45,617 nt of DNA from Pedobacter sp. Leaf194 (GCF_001423945.1 NZ_LMPU01000005.1:1-45617); one strand, 5' to 3'; numbered from the stretch's first letter, positions 26,158 through 35,225 are shown. The notes: a model not told the origin generated them from the letters alone. Translations and numbers: made by a program.

Positions 26158-26805
26158 ATGATGAGAAGATTTGTAATCACGGCATTCGCGTGTTTACTTT
26201 TTGGTTCCTGTGCCAAGGAGGTTAAAAATGAACAGGAGGTTTATTTTAATGACTTCGAAAGCAGTAATCTCAGCAAAATTGCTAACGGAACAGTAGAAAG
26301 CTATAATAACACTAAGGTTCTAGGACGTTATAATGCTTCAGGCTTCGATTTAGACTTAACTGACCTGCCACAACACAGATTGGTTGAAATATCTTTCGAT
26401 TTGTACATCCATGACAGTTGGGACGGAAACAAAACCAGTAACGGAATTGACGGGCCCGACATATGGAAAATGATTGTTGACGGTAATTTGTATGTAAATA
26501 CCACATTTTCAAATTCAGGCTGCGACGCTTTAGGTTGCCCACCTCAATCTTACCCTGCAGATTTTCCAAATTCGAACAATGACCCTAAGACTGGTGCGGC
26601 CAATCCAAACCTTCCAGGGGTGTGTAATCTCGCCGGCAAACTTGGCGGAACAACGATGTACCGCATAACTAAAGTTATTGAGCACAAAAATGCCAGCCTG
26701 ATTTTGCAATGTAGAGATCAGCTTGTACAAACAAATACTAGCGACCCTAAATGCGATGAAAGCTGGTCGGTAGATAATATTCGTATTAAAACCATTAATT
26801 TATGA
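26158..26805 (+). CDS. Putative polysaccharide-locus lipoprotein
   Basis: I do not recognise a named family. From ATG 26158 the 215-residue product has a lipoprotein signal, MRRFVITAFACLLFGSC, with the lipid-modified Cys18 followed by AKEVKNE. The mature part begins VYFNDFESSN and ends with DESWSVDNIRI, a C-terminal pattern seen in jelly-roll beta-sandwich domains of secreted proteins, and holds five further Cys. A second ATG at 26161 is equally possible. Its last four bases overlap the first Wzi gene (ATGA), so the two are probably made together, and it may act at the cell surface with Wzi. Function is unknown; a carbohydrate-binding role is speculation. Confidence 0.72.
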   Translation: MMRRFVITAFACLLFGSCAKEVKNEQEVYFNDFESSNLSKIANGTVESYNNTKVLGRYNASGFDLDLTDLPQHRLVEISFDLYIHDSWDGNKTSNGIDGPDIWKMIVDGNLYVNTTFSNSGCDALGCPPQSYPADFPNSNNDPKTGAANPNLPGVCNLAGKLGGTTMYRITKVIEHKNASLILQCRDQLVQTNTSDPKCDESWSVDNIRIKTINL

Positions 26806-28490
26806 GAAAACTGATTACGCTGATAGGGGTAATGTCCTGCCTGGCTTGTATTACAGTTAATGCTCAAACTTTGCCTGTTGGTACAGTAGCACTCGAAGAT
26901 TACTACCGCAGAATGCAGCTCTCAGGCAAGCTCGATTCTACTGTTTCATTCACGGTAAGGCCAATAATACCTGCTGTAGCTTTTGGGATAAAGGATTTTG
27001 CCTATCCGGATACGTCAGAAACAAGGTATAATATGCTCAATGCAGATTATCAGGGTGTTTCTAAAGACGGGAAGTTTAAGTGGCAGCTTCTGCCAATGGG
27101 TTTGCTTTTACAAAACAACTCACACCATCCTTATGGTTGGAATGATGGTGCAATGATTCCGGCGAAAGGGCTTCAGTCTTTAATTACCGCCGGTATTTAC
27201 GCAGAATATGGCCTATTGTCAGTTCAATTTAAGCCGGAAATTGTAATGGCTGCAAACAGTAGTTTTGATACCTTTGATAAAAACCACTATGACATTATAA
27301 CGGCCAGATATTACGACTTTTATAATAATATTGATTTACCAGCGAGGTTCGGTAATGCCGGAGTAACCAAAGCTTACTGGGGCCAAAGCAGCATTCGCAT
27401 AAATTATAAGGCACTATCTTTTGGCCTATCAACAGAAAACCTATGGTGGGGACCAGGCATGCGAAATTCATTGTTAATGAGTAATACTGCACCTGGATTT
27501 AAACACCTGACCTTGAACACCCGCAAACCGATAACCAGCCCTATTGGTTCCTTTGAAGGGCAGATAATAGCCGGTCGGCTGGAAAATTCGGGCTACGGCG
27601 TTTTGGAGCCGGAGCGGACTTATCTCGGCCAGCCGTTGTACGTTGCAAAGCCGAACAACTGGCGTTATTTAGCCGGCCTTGTGTTTACCTGGCAACCAAA
27701 GTGGGTACCCGGACTATTTTTGGGACTCACAAGAAGTTCGCAAAACTATGGGAATGGTTTAAATACTTTTGGTGATTATTTCCCATTTTTTGGATCGAAA
27801 AGTCAGTCGGCCGCGGCTGAAGCCATCAACAAAAGAGATCAGCGAAATTCTTATTTTATGCGCTGGTTATGGCCACAGGAAAAGGCAGAAGTCTATTTTG
27901 AATATGGCAGGAATAATTACTCAGGCAATTTAAATGATCTGGCCCTGGAACCGAATGTGTCCAGAGCTTACATTTTTGGTGTGCGCAAACTATTCCCGTT
28001 TGGTTCTAAAAAAGATGAAAACTTATTAATAAGTGCTGAGGTTACGCAAATGCAGGAAACGGATATCTCAAAGGTGATGAATTTGGATAGTTGGTATACC
28101 AGCAAAAATATACGACAGGGCTATACCAATTTGGGTGAGGTCTTAGGTGCCGGAATCGGTCCTGGCGGAAATCATCAATCCGTTGAAGTAAGTTGGGTAA
28201 AAGGTTTAAAAAGGCTTGGTTTACAATTCGAGCGCCTTATACACAATAATGATTTTTATTACTATGCCTATGTGGATTCAAAAGATTACAGAAGACACTG
28301 GACGGATTTAAGCATTGCAGCTAGTGGCGAATGGAATTACAAAAACTTTATTTTTAATGCGAAGTTACAAGGTATTCAGTCGCTGAACTATCAATGGTAC
28401 CTTATTCAGGCGCCAGACCAGCCTTATATGACACCGGGTAAGGATGTTTTTAATTTGCAAATTCAGGCAGGTCTTACTTACCGTTTTTAA
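26802..28490 (+). CDS. Capsule assembly Wzi family outer-membrane protein, first copy
   Basis: The 562-residue protein has a signal peptide ending at VNAQ and the features of Bacteroidota Wzi-family proteins: HHPYGWNDGAMIPAKG, GLSTENLWWGPG, WQPKWVPGLFLGL and EVSWVKGLKRLG, ending in an aromatic residue (YRF) as expected for a beta-barrel. Wzi proteins sit in the outer membrane and help attach or organise capsule at the surface. It overlaps the lipoprotein gene by four bases and is followed after 13 bases by a close paralogue. Family membership is firm; whether it binds the system A polymer is inferred from position. Confidence 0.9.
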   Translation: MRKLITLIGVMSCLACITVNAQTLPVGTVALEDYYRRMQLSGKLDSTVSFTVRPIIPAVAFGIKDFAYPDTSETRYNMLNADYQGVSKDGKFKWQLLPMGLLLQNNSHHPYGWNDGAMIPAKGLQSLITAGIYAEYGLLSVQFKPEIVMAANSSFDTFDKNHYDIITARYYDFYNNIDLPARFGNAGVTKAYWGQSSIRINYKALSFGLSTENLWWGPGMRNSLLMSNTAPGFKHLTLNTRKPITSPIGSFEGQIIAGRLENSGYGVLEPERTYLGQPLYVAKPNNWRYLAGLVFTWQPKWVPGLFLGLTRSSQNYGNGLNTFGDYFPFFGSKSQSAAAEAINKRDQRNSYFMRWLWPQEKAEVYFEYGRNNYSGNLNDLALEPNVSRAYIFGVRKLFPFGSKKDENLLISAEVTQMQETDISKVMNLDSWYTSKNIRQGYTNLGEVLGAGIGPGGNHQSVEVSWVKGLKRLGLQFERLIHNNDFYYYAYVDSKDYRRHWTDLSIAASGEWNYKNFIFNAKLQGIQSLNYQWYLIQAPDQPYMTPGKDVFNLQIQAGLTYRF

Positions 28491-28503
28491 AACAGGAATA
28501 ATA

Positions 28504-30201
28504 ATGCGAAAGATTTCGAAAATTTTAATAATTGTTATTGGCTTTATTTCCAATCAACTCTATGCGCAAACAATTCCTGTTGGAACTGCCGTTACTGAAG
28601 ATTACTACCGCAGGTTGCAGTTGCTCGGCAAACTGGATTCGTCAATTTCGTTTAGCAACAGGCCACTGTCTGCAGAAGCGCTGAGACACGAAGATATTTT
28701 TAATCCTGAAACAGGTGATTCCTGGTTAAAATCCTCAGGCCCCGTACGATTTGCAAACGGAAAAGGCTTTTTTCAGATTTTGCCTTTCTCCTGGCAACAG
28801 CAAATAAATACCCATCATCCTTACGGCTGGAACGACGGTGCAATGATACCTGCCAAAGGATATCAAACGCTTATTTCTGGCGGTTTTTATGCAAAGTTTG
28901 GTCCCCTAAGCATTCAGCTTAAGCCTGAATTTGTTTATGCGCAAAATTCGGCTTTTCAGAGTTTTGGAAATGATAGAAGTGATTCAGAATTAAGTATTTA
29001 TTACAGTGGTAATTATAATCTTTTGGATGCACCGGAGAGATTTGGTTCTTCTGCTTATAAAAAACTTTCGTGGGGGCAAAGCAGCGTCAGACTTACTGTT
29101 GGTCCTGCTTCATTAGGTTTATCTAATGAAAACTTATGGTGGGGGCCAGGTGTAAAAAATAGTTTGATGATGGGGAATAATGCAGCAGGGTTTAAACATG
29201 TAACACTGAATACTGTTAAGCCAGTAAAAACTTATATTGGCAGTTTCGAAGCACAAATTATCGGTGGAAGACTTGAAGCTTCAGGCTATTCACCCCTTGA
29301 AAAAACAAATCTTTCTAACGGTGTTGCTGCTTATCTTCCAACGAGAAATGACTGGAGGTATCTGGCCGGCGTAAACTTAAATTATCAGCCTAAGTGGGTA
29401 CCTGGGCTATTTTTAGGTTTTACGAGAACATTTATGTCATATGGCCCAGATCTACAAGGACTGGATGACTACATTCCTTTCTTTATACCTTTCCAAAAAA
29501 ATAAAATTGGGAATGGCGCTGGCGATGACGCCTCGGCAAGGGACCAGAGAACGTCGCTTTATGCAAGGTGGCTTTTTACAAAGGCGCATGCAGAGATTTA
29601 TTTCGAATATGGATTAAATGATAATTCTTATAATTTTAGAGATTTTATTGGTTCTCCGGAACACTCTAGAGCCTATTTATTCGGCTTACGTAAAATGGTG
29701 CCCCTGCGTAATAAGACAGATGAATTTATTCTTTTTGGCGCTGAGCTAACACAAATGTCGCAAACCATTGATGGCTTACTTTTGAGGGACGCCGGAAGTT
29801 TCTATTATCATGGAGAAGTGAGGCAAGGTTACACCAATAATGGAGAGGTTTTGGGAGCCGGCTCTGGTACCGGTGGGAATTTGCAATCGTTTGAGGTTAG
29901 TTGGGTTAAAGGCTTGAAGAAAGTCGGATTTACATTTGACCGTTTGGAACACAATAGAGATTTTTATGATTATGCAGGGTTCGGCAATGCTAAAGGCGGC
30001 AGCAGGAGCTGGGTAGATTTTGCAATGGCTGCTGAAGGTAACTGGAACTATAAAAACCTTTTGTTCAATGCAAAATTACAGGGCATTAAATCATTAAATT
30101 ATCAGTGGAGACAAAAGGATTTTACGGATACGCAGTATTATATCCCAAACAATACGGTATTTAATTTTCACGGAGAACTTGGGGTAGCTTTTAGGTTTTA
30201 A
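28504..30201 (+). CDS. Capsule assembly Wzi family outer-membrane protein, second copy
   Basis: From ATG 28504 this 565-residue protein has a signal peptide (RKISKILIIVIGFIS to YAQ) and shares the Wzi signatures of the preceding gene almost block by block: HHPYGWNDGAMIPAKG, SLGLSNENLWWGPG, YQPKWVPGLFLGF and EVSWVKGLKKVGF, with an RF end. An in-frame extension into the preceding gene (to 28444) lacks a signal peptide at its N terminus and is rejected. The pair is clearly a tandem duplication that has since diverged. It is the last gene of the plus-strand train and faces the minus-strand export genes across 249 bases. Confidence 0.9.
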   Translation: MRKISKILIIVIGFISNQLYAQTIPVGTAVTEDYYRRLQLLGKLDSSISFSNRPLSAEALRHEDIFNPETGDSWLKSSGPVRFANGKGFFQILPFSWQQQINTHHPYGWNDGAMIPAKGYQTLISGGFYAKFGPLSIQLKPEFVYAQNSAFQSFGNDRSDSELSIYYSGNYNLLDAPERFGSSAYKKLSWGQSSVRLTVGPASLGLSNENLWWGPGVKNSLMMGNNAAGFKHVTLNTVKPVKTYIGSFEAQIIGGRLEASGYSPLEKTNLSNGVAAYLPTRNDWRYLAGVNLNYQPKWVPGLFLGFTRTFMSYGPDLQGLDDYIPFFIPFQKNKIGNGAGDDASARDQRTSLYARWLFTKAHAEIYFEYGLNDNSYNFRDFIGSPEHSRAYLFGLRKMVPLRNKTDEFILFGAELTQMSQTIDGLLLRDAGSFYYHGEVRQGYTNNGEVLGAGSGTGGNLQSFEVSWVKGLKKVGFTFDRLEHNRDFYDYAGFGNAKGGSRSWVDFAMAAEGNWNYKNLLFNAKLQGIKSLNYQWRQKDFTDTQYYIPNNTVFNFHGELGVAFRF

Positions 30202-30450
30202 TTGCTGGCTAAGGTTATTCAACTTTGTTCAGCATTAAAATTATACAGTCGTCGGCTGCGCATGGCTGATAGCGCAGGAAAGTTGCTATTAGTGGTTCTT
30301 CGACTCCGCTCAACACGGTTATACGATTGGCAGACCTAGAAATTTCAATCCCTTGCCAATCAGGTAAAAACAGCAAATAGTGTTTCGTTAATTGAGTAAA
30401 TTTAGGCAAGAAATCTTTTGCTACTCTCAGCACTGTAAGACCTACGTAAC
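30202..30450. other. Convergent intergenic region between systems A and B
   Basis: This 249-base gap separates the 3' ends of two oppositely oriented operons. It holds a REP-like core (30296-30316) but no strong hairpin followed by a T run on either strand. A 72-codon minus-strand frame (30215-30433) is present but shows no family features and is not called. Confidence 0.6.
30296..30316 (+). repeat. REP-like intergenic element, core cttcgactccgctcaac
   Basis: The sequence ttcttcgactccgctcaacac matches the widespread CTTCGACTCCGCTCA-type intergenic repeat found scattered in many Bacteroidota genomes. A related copy (cttcgataagctcaac, opposite strand) lies at 33908-33929. Recognition is from memory of such repeats. 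Confidence 0.5.
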
Positions 30451-31530
30451 TTAATCCTTTCGCCTGATGAGGAGAAACAAACAGTAGAAAGCCCCGAATA
30501 ACAGGCCGCCGATTAAGATTCCGGTAGAATAACGCATTCTATTTTTCTTTAACGGCATTTCTGGTTCATCTACAATTTGGAAAGTAGGTGTTTCCTGCAT
30601 CAGCATTGATCTGCTTACCTCAAGGTTTTTAATAATCTCCGAGTAAATGGTTTGCAATACACGTTTATCCCGTTCCTGCAGCTCGGCACCAACACCGATT
30701 GTTGCATAGGCTGGGTTCGCATCTAACATTATTGCATTTGCGCCCGCAGCGGCGTAGGTTTTTCTGTTTAACAGCCTGCCAATGCTATCAGCCCTTGTTT
30801 GCAGCCTGTCTACATTGATCCGCAACCTTTTAGTTTTGGTTTGTATGTAAAAAAGCGTTGCTTCTTCAATTAATCTCGTGCAAACTAAACTGGCAAGCTG
30901 CTCATTTTTCATGGTGGTCGTAAGCGCAAAAAAGCCAAGTTTTTTATCCGGTTTGCTTACGGATAACTCTTTTTCCGTTAGCTTAATGATAATGGATTGC
31001 AGTAAACTATCTTGAAGACGGGTATATTTCTTAGTGTCTGCCGGAAACATGACGGTTTCTTTCTTGGTATTGACTTTCAGGTCTTTCCAATCTTCCTTCA
31101 GCTTATAGGCATCTGCATATTTATCCGCTAAGGTGTAGGTTCCGTTGCTATCAAGCGGGGTTAAAATGGTTTGCTTCACCATTTTCTGGCTCGTTAATAA
31201 TTGCAACACGTTATCCCCTGCTAATACACCGCTCGTTCCGCCGGTTAAACCGCCAATGTCGAAACCCATTTGGCCAGCCAGCGATGACAATAAACCGCCA
31301 CCACTTGATTTTCCTTCTTCTACAACAAAGGTTAACTTAGCGGTATAGGTAACCGGCCAGAAATAAGCCAAAGCAATACCTGCCGCACCACCGATAAGGC
31401 CAATGATTAAAATCCGAATCTTGTGTTTCCACAAGTATTTTAAGTCCTTTTTACGTGCATTGATCATGCTAGCAAAAGAAAATTCCTCTTCAACCGTTGT
31501 GTATTTTACATTGTTTTCTACAGACTGCAT
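30451..31530 (-). CDS. Wzz-like co-polymerase without kinase domain, system B
   Basis: This 359-residue inner-membrane protein has a first helix after HKIRILIIGLIGG, a Wzz periplasmic domain starting VTYTAKLTFVVEEG, and a second helix (TGILIGGLLFGAFYCLFLL) near the C terminus followed by only RRKD, so there is no Wzc kinase domain. It is a paralogue of 5896-6999, with equivalents such as GDNVLQLLTSQKMVKQTILTPL, but lacks the G run. ATG 31530 lies four bases after the stop of the export gene and is preferred to a TTG at 31554 that would overlap it. It would control chain length of the system B polymer. Confidence 0.92.
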   Translation of the reverse strand: MQSVENNVKYTTVEEEFSFASMINARKKDLKYLWKHKIRILIIGLIGGAAGIALAYFWPVTYTAKLTFVVEEGKSSGGGLLSSLAGQMGFDIGGLTGGTSGVLAGDNVLQLLTSQKMVKQTILTPLDSNGTYTLADKYADAYKLKEDWKDLKVNTKKETVMFPADTKKYTRLQDSLLQSIIIKLTEKELSVSKPDKKLGFFALTTTMKNEQLASLVCTRLIEEATLFYIQTKTKRLRINVDRLQTRADSIGRLLNRKTYAAAGANAIMLDANPAYATIGVGAELQERDKRVLQTIYSEIIKNLEVSRSMLMQETPTFQIVDEPEMPLKKNRMRYSTGILIGGLLFGAFYCLFLLIRRKD

Positions 31531-31534
31531 AGTT

Positions 31535-33853
31535 TTATTTAAAGAGGATAGCAATCAAACTAACGATACCGGTAAGGGCCGATGCGATTGTGGTTATTTC
31601 TGCAAAACCTAATTTATTTTTACCCGATTTTTCCGGAACAACAATCTGGCTGCCCGCGGTAACTTTTGGATAATTTTTTATAAAAAGGAAGCTTTTTACA
31701 GGTGCATTGATTCCATTTGCATATTTAATGTAAGCGCCTTTTAAGCGGGCATTTTCAGTTATTCCACCAGCGGCATCAACATAATACTTAAAGTTTGAAT
31801 TCGCATAACGTAATAACTGAGGATTATTTACTGATCCGGTAACCTCAACAAGCGGTACATTTTTCGGTATAAATAAGCTGTCGCCCGGCATCAAAACCGT
31901 TGCATCTTTCGATTGGCGCTTTCGTTTGCCTGTTAGGTCCATATCAACCCTTAAGCCATTGCGGTAAACCTGAGTGTTTTCCAAAGAGCCCATCGGGGTA
32001 ATGCCGCCGGCCCGTTTAATGAATTCAATGCCGGTTTCGTCCCGTCTTTGTTGCGCATAATCACCAGGAAATAACACTTCGCCACGTACCTTAACATTAC
32101 CGATAGCACGGTAATTAACCAAACGCGGAACATAAATATAATCCAAAGGTTCTAAGAGGAAACTCCCTGTTGAGGAGGTCAAAGCCGAATCGAGGTTTAT
32201 GGTAATTACACTTACCAGTTTGTTCGAAAGTGTATCTGTTGTGTCTTTTATCAGCCTTGAAATTTCTATTCTATGATTTGCTGCGTCATTTTGAAATCCC
32301 TGAGCCATGCTAACCACATCGGCTACACTCATACCCCTGCGGTATTGGAACGTTCCCGGGGCCCTCACATAGCCGCCGATGCTGATTGATGTTTCATCTC
32401 TCAAATCTTTGGTCGACATAATAAACACTGAATCCTCCCGCATTAATGGGATATCCTGCTCCTTGCCTGACATGATGTTGCCAAGATTGAACGAAATCAT
32501 TTCTTTCTCTAAATCCGGAGTTGTTCTTTTTATGTAACCGTTACCCAGAACTGCATCATCCCTTAAGCCATCAGCTTTCGCGATTATCGATTTAAGTGTA
32601 ATGCCTTGACTCAGTTCAAAAGCACCTGGTCTGTAAACCGCTCCTTCTACTACAACCCGATTTGCGAAACGATCCAGAACTGCCCCAAAATATACGGAAT
32701 CCGCATTTTTTAAAGTATATCTGTCGAACATGTCTGATGATATATCTTTAATGGTTCTTTCCTTTTCTCCAACCTGCGTTACCTTTGCCGTTCCTTTGTA
32801 AGCTAAATCGCTAAAGCCACCAGCATAAGCGATTAAATCACTTAAAGTTTCTGAAGGTTTCAGCTCGTAGGTTCCCGGTCTTTTAACCGAACCATCTATC
32901 GCTACGCGGGTGGTGTAAACAGGTATACGGATTACATCCTGATCTCTTAAGCTTACATTTTCTGATTGTGTGCCTTTTTGAAGAAAGTTATACAAATCGA
33001 CAACCTGTATAACCCTGTTATTTCTTATCAGTTCGATTTTTCTAAGCGAACCACGATATGTTGGGCCACCACTTTGATATAATGCATTAAAAAGTGTCGA
33101 TAATGAAGAAACTGTATAAGTTCCCGGGGTTGCAACATCACCAATAATTGTAACCCGAATGCTTCTAACCGTTCCTAGATTCACATTAAGCTTGGTTTGG
33201 CCGGATGATAATGCTGGATATGCCTTAATCATTTTAGATCTGATTTGAGAAGTTGCCTGTTCAATGCTTAAACCATTTACGTAAACTAAACCTGCATATG
33301 GTATTTTAACATAACCCTCGGGCGTAACTTTCGCGTTGGTAGTGGTTTCATTTAAACCGGTCAACATAATGGTAAGTTCATCGTCCGGGCCAATAACATA
33401 ACTTTTCGGCGTTGCGATGCGAATGTTGGGTTCAAATTTTAAGTTCGGATTGCTAAAAAACTCATAACCATAAATTGGACTGGCCTTTTTTACCGGTTTC
33501 GGTTCCCAGGATTTTGTAGTGTCGCGGTTGGCTTGCGCTTGTGGTTTTGCCGCCTGCGCTGCAGGTGGAGCGTTTTTCGCAGTTTTACCACCAGATTGAA
33601 CCTGGGCTAAACGCTCTTTATATTTATCAACCTCTGCCGGATCCATGCCTTTGGAAACCAATATTTTGATGGCGTCGGCTTCTGAAATACCGGAGGATTC
33701 GAATCTTTTAGATATTTCGAGGATTTGTGCATCCGAAAGTTGCTCTACTTTTACCTTACTCAGGTTATCTGTGGATATGGCTTGCGCTAACAGACGCTTT
33801 GATGGTAGAATGAAAGCGATAAGCAGGACACAAAAAATATATTTTAAGCGCAT
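31535..33853 (-). CDS. Outer-membrane polysaccharide export protein, SLBB type (Wza-like), system B
   Basis: The 772-residue protein parallels the system A exporter: signal peptide (RLKYIFCVLLIAFILPSK to LLAQ), helical segment DAQILEISKRFESSGIS, a linker rich in Ala, Gln and Pro, a Poly_export domain starting VIGPDDELTIMLTG, several SLBB repeats (GDVATPGTYT, GSVKRPGTYEL, GAVYRPGAFEL, GEVLFPGDY) and a C-terminal hydrophobic helix. ATG 33853 fits the signal peptide; an upstream TTG at 33883 falls inside the likely -7 promoter box (33881-33888) and is rejected. It precedes the Wzz-like gene by four bases and has its own promoter, so it can be expressed apart from the upstream system B genes. Confidence 0.92.
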   Translation of the reverse strand: MRLKYIFCVLLIAFILPSKRLLAQAISTDNLSKVKVEQLSDAQILEISKRFESSGISEADAIKILVSKGMDPAEVDKYKERLAQVQSGGKTAKNAPPAAQAAKPQAQANRDTTKSWEPKPVKKASPIYGYEFFSNPNLKFEPNIRIATPKSYVIGPDDELTIMLTGLNETTTNAKVTPEGYVKIPYAGLVYVNGLSIEQATSQIRSKMIKAYPALSSGQTKLNVNLGTVRSIRVTIIGDVATPGTYTVSSLSTLFNALYQSGGPTYRGSLRKIELIRNNRVIQVVDLYNFLQKGTQSENVSLRDQDVIRIPVYTTRVAIDGSVKRPGTYELKPSETLSDLIAYAGGFSDLAYKGTAKVTQVGEKERTIKDISSDMFDRYTLKNADSVYFGAVLDRFANRVVVEGAVYRPGAFELSQGITLKSIIAKADGLRDDAVLGNGYIKRTTPDLEKEMISFNLGNIMSGKEQDIPLMREDSVFIMSTKDLRDETSISIGGYVRAPGTFQYRRGMSVADVVSMAQGFQNDAANHRIEISRLIKDTTDTLSNKLVSVITINLDSALTSSTGSFLLEPLDYIYVPRLVNYRAIGNVKVRGEVLFPGDYAQQRRDETGIEFIKRAGGITPMGSLENTQVYRNGLRVDMDLTGKRKRQSKDATVLMPGDSLFIPKNVPLVEVTGSVNNPQLLRYANSNFKYYVDAAGGITENARLKGAYIKYANGINAPVKSFLFIKNYPKVTAGSQIVVPEKSGKNKLGFAEITTIASALTGIVSLIAILFK

Positions 33854-33880
33854 GAATTGTATTTTAATATTAAATAGTTG

Positions 33881-33888
33881 CAAATATA
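33881..33888 (-). promoter_or_regulatory. Candidate -7 element for the system B exporter operon
   Basis: On the minus strand TATATTTG followed by CAAC matches TAnnTTTG exactly and lies 27 bases before the ATG at 33853. The -33 region has no clear TTTG. The trailing CAAC is the same as at the gmd promoter. Confidence 0.5.
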
Positions 33889-33907
33889 AACTAAAAAACT
33901 AAATGGA

Positions 33908-33929
33908 GGGTTGAGCTTATCGAAGTTGA
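33908..33929 (-). repeat. REP-like intergenic element, core cttcgataagctcaac
   Basis: Read on the minus strand the core is cttcgataagctcaac, a variant of the CTTCGACAAGCTCA-type intergenic repeat and related to the element at 30296-30316. Only a single arm is visible; no full palindrome. Confidence 0.4.
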
Positions 33930-33980
33930 TAATTGTTTGGTCATTGTTTAATCCGGATTATACAATTTTCCTGCCATTTT

Positions 33981-34098
33981 TGATGCAAGCCATTGGTTTA
34001 TATATAATCCTTTTTGACTTGACAGTATGCAAAAAAAAATTAAAATTATCTCAAAGGATGGAATTTTATCACCAGCTAAATTGATAGCGCTTGCATCA
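33981..34098. repeat. Perfect 10-bp inverted repeat pair, arms 98 bases apart
   Basis: TGATGCAAGC at 33981-33990 and its exact reverse complement GCTTGCATCA at 34089-34098 flank 98 bases of AT-rich non-coding sequence. It could be the ends of a small mobile-element relic, the closing stem of an RNA, or chance. Confidence 0.45.
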
Positions 34099-34110
34099 TA
34101 GTTGGATGTA

Positions 34111-35217
34111 TTACTTGCTTAATAAATTAAGTAATTCATTTTTGTATGCGGTTGTAATGCTGTCCCAATTGTATTTTTTGGTTAAACCCTTTGCAACCCT
34201 TTTCTTTAACGCAGCAACCGTATCTGTGTCCAACTCGAGTGTTTTCAGGGCAAGCACTATTGCATCTATATCCTCGTCAAAGAACAAGCCGAACTCACCA
34301 TCGTTCAACATCTCTCTGTTAAACACTGTATCTAAAGCTAAAATAGCACAGTTGTTAGACATGGCCTTCAACATTGCAGGGTTTGTGCCGCCATATTTGT
34401 GGCCATGAATGTAAGCGAATGCATGTTGATATAGTGCCATCAATTCCTGTTGGTCGTTCACATAACCGGTAAAAATCAATCGATCGTTTTGTAATGCTTT
34501 TAATTTTGAAGCATATTTGTCCGTATAAGGCACATCTCCAACTACAACAAGTTTCTTTTGGGAGTCTGATTTTAAAAAACCGCTGATAATCAGATCAGCA
34601 TTATTATCAGGAATCAATCTGCCTACAATTAAATAATAATCATCAGGCTTAAGGTTTAACCTTTCGATGGAATGCACTGTCGATGGACTAAAATTTGGCG
34701 CACCATAGGCAATTACTGTAGAATCTTTATCAAATTCTTTCAAATAAATTTGCCTCATGCCCTCGGCATCTGTTATAATCTTATCATAAAGTTTGGTCGC
34801 CATCTTTGCCGACCAATAGAAATATTTTGCTCCGAGGCCCTTCCATTTAGGCCGCAGCCATTCTACGCCATCAACATTAATCATGGTTTTCTTTCCTGCT
34901 AGTTTCGGAATCCAACCCATTGGGCCGGCAGCCAGGTTTACAACCAACAAAACATCAGCTTTACTAAAAGTTGCGTGTACTATCGAAAAAAACGAATGAA
35001 TAATTTGGTTTAAAGATTTTTGAGGAAGTGTTGGGATGTAATGAAGGTAAATTCCGTTTACCTGTACTGGCTTGTTTTTAAACAAATTTCTTTGGCAATA
35101 AACATGTACCTCAACGTTTTGTTTAACCAGTCTTTCACTCAATTCTTTAACGAAGGTTTCGAAGCCGCCATAAACATATGGGTAACCCCTCGAACCAATA
35201 ATTGCAATCCTCATCAT
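34111..35217 (-). CDS. Glycosyltransferase with DUF1972 N-terminal domain (GT4-like)
   Basis: The 368-residue product starts MRIAIIGSRGYPYVYGGFETF, the hallmark of the DUF1972 acceptor-side domain found in rhamnosyltransferase-like GT-B enzymes, and continues with VNVDGVEWLRPKW and a C-terminal GT4 domain (YYLIVGRLIPDNNAD, FTGYVNDQQELMALYQHA, HKYGGTNPAMLKAMS). It would add a sugar in system B; relatives often add rhamnose or galactofuranose-linked residues, but the donor cannot be fixed here. Two ATG codons (35217 and 35214) are possible starts. It lies eight bases after the preceding glycosyltransferase and is the last gene before the 257-base gap. Confidence 0.9.
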   Translation of the reverse strand: MMRIAIIGSRGYPYVYGGFETFVKELSERLVKQNVEVHVYCQRNLFKNKPVQVNGIYLHYIPTLPQKSLNQIIHSFFSIVHATFSKADVLLVVNLAAGPMGWIPKLAGKKTMINVDGVEWLRPKWKGLGAKYFYWSAKMATKLYDKIITDAEGMRQIYLKEFDKDSTVIAYGAPNFSPSTVHSIERLNLKPDDYYLIVGRLIPDNNADLIISGFLKSDSQKKLVVVGDVPYTDKYASKLKALQNDRLIFTGYVNDQQELMALYQHAFAYIHGHKYGGTNPAMLKAMSNNCAILALDTVFNREMLNDGEFGLFFDEDIDAIVLALKTLELDTDTVAALKKRVAKGLTKKYNWDSITTAYKNELLNLLSK

Positions 35218-35225
35218 TTTTTATC

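Larger units (their letters stand above)
33854..34110. other. Gap within system B with inverted repeat and REP-like copy
   Basis: The 257-base gap separates the last system B glycosyltransferase from the exporter gene. It contains the exporter's promoter, a REP-like sequence (33908-33929) and a perfect 10-bp inverted repeat, TGATGCAAGC (33981-33990) and GCTTGCATCA (34089-34098), 98 bases apart. No reading frame of note was seen. Confidence 0.6.

Noticed and set aside
26802..30201. The two Wzi genes as one gene broken by a frameshift
   Set aside because: Each has its own signal peptide, a full set of Wzi motifs and a proper barrel end, so they are tandem paralogues.
30215..30433. 72-codon minus-strand reading frame in the convergent gap
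   Set aside because: No family features, no start context, covers a REP-like core and reads like translated non-coding sequence.
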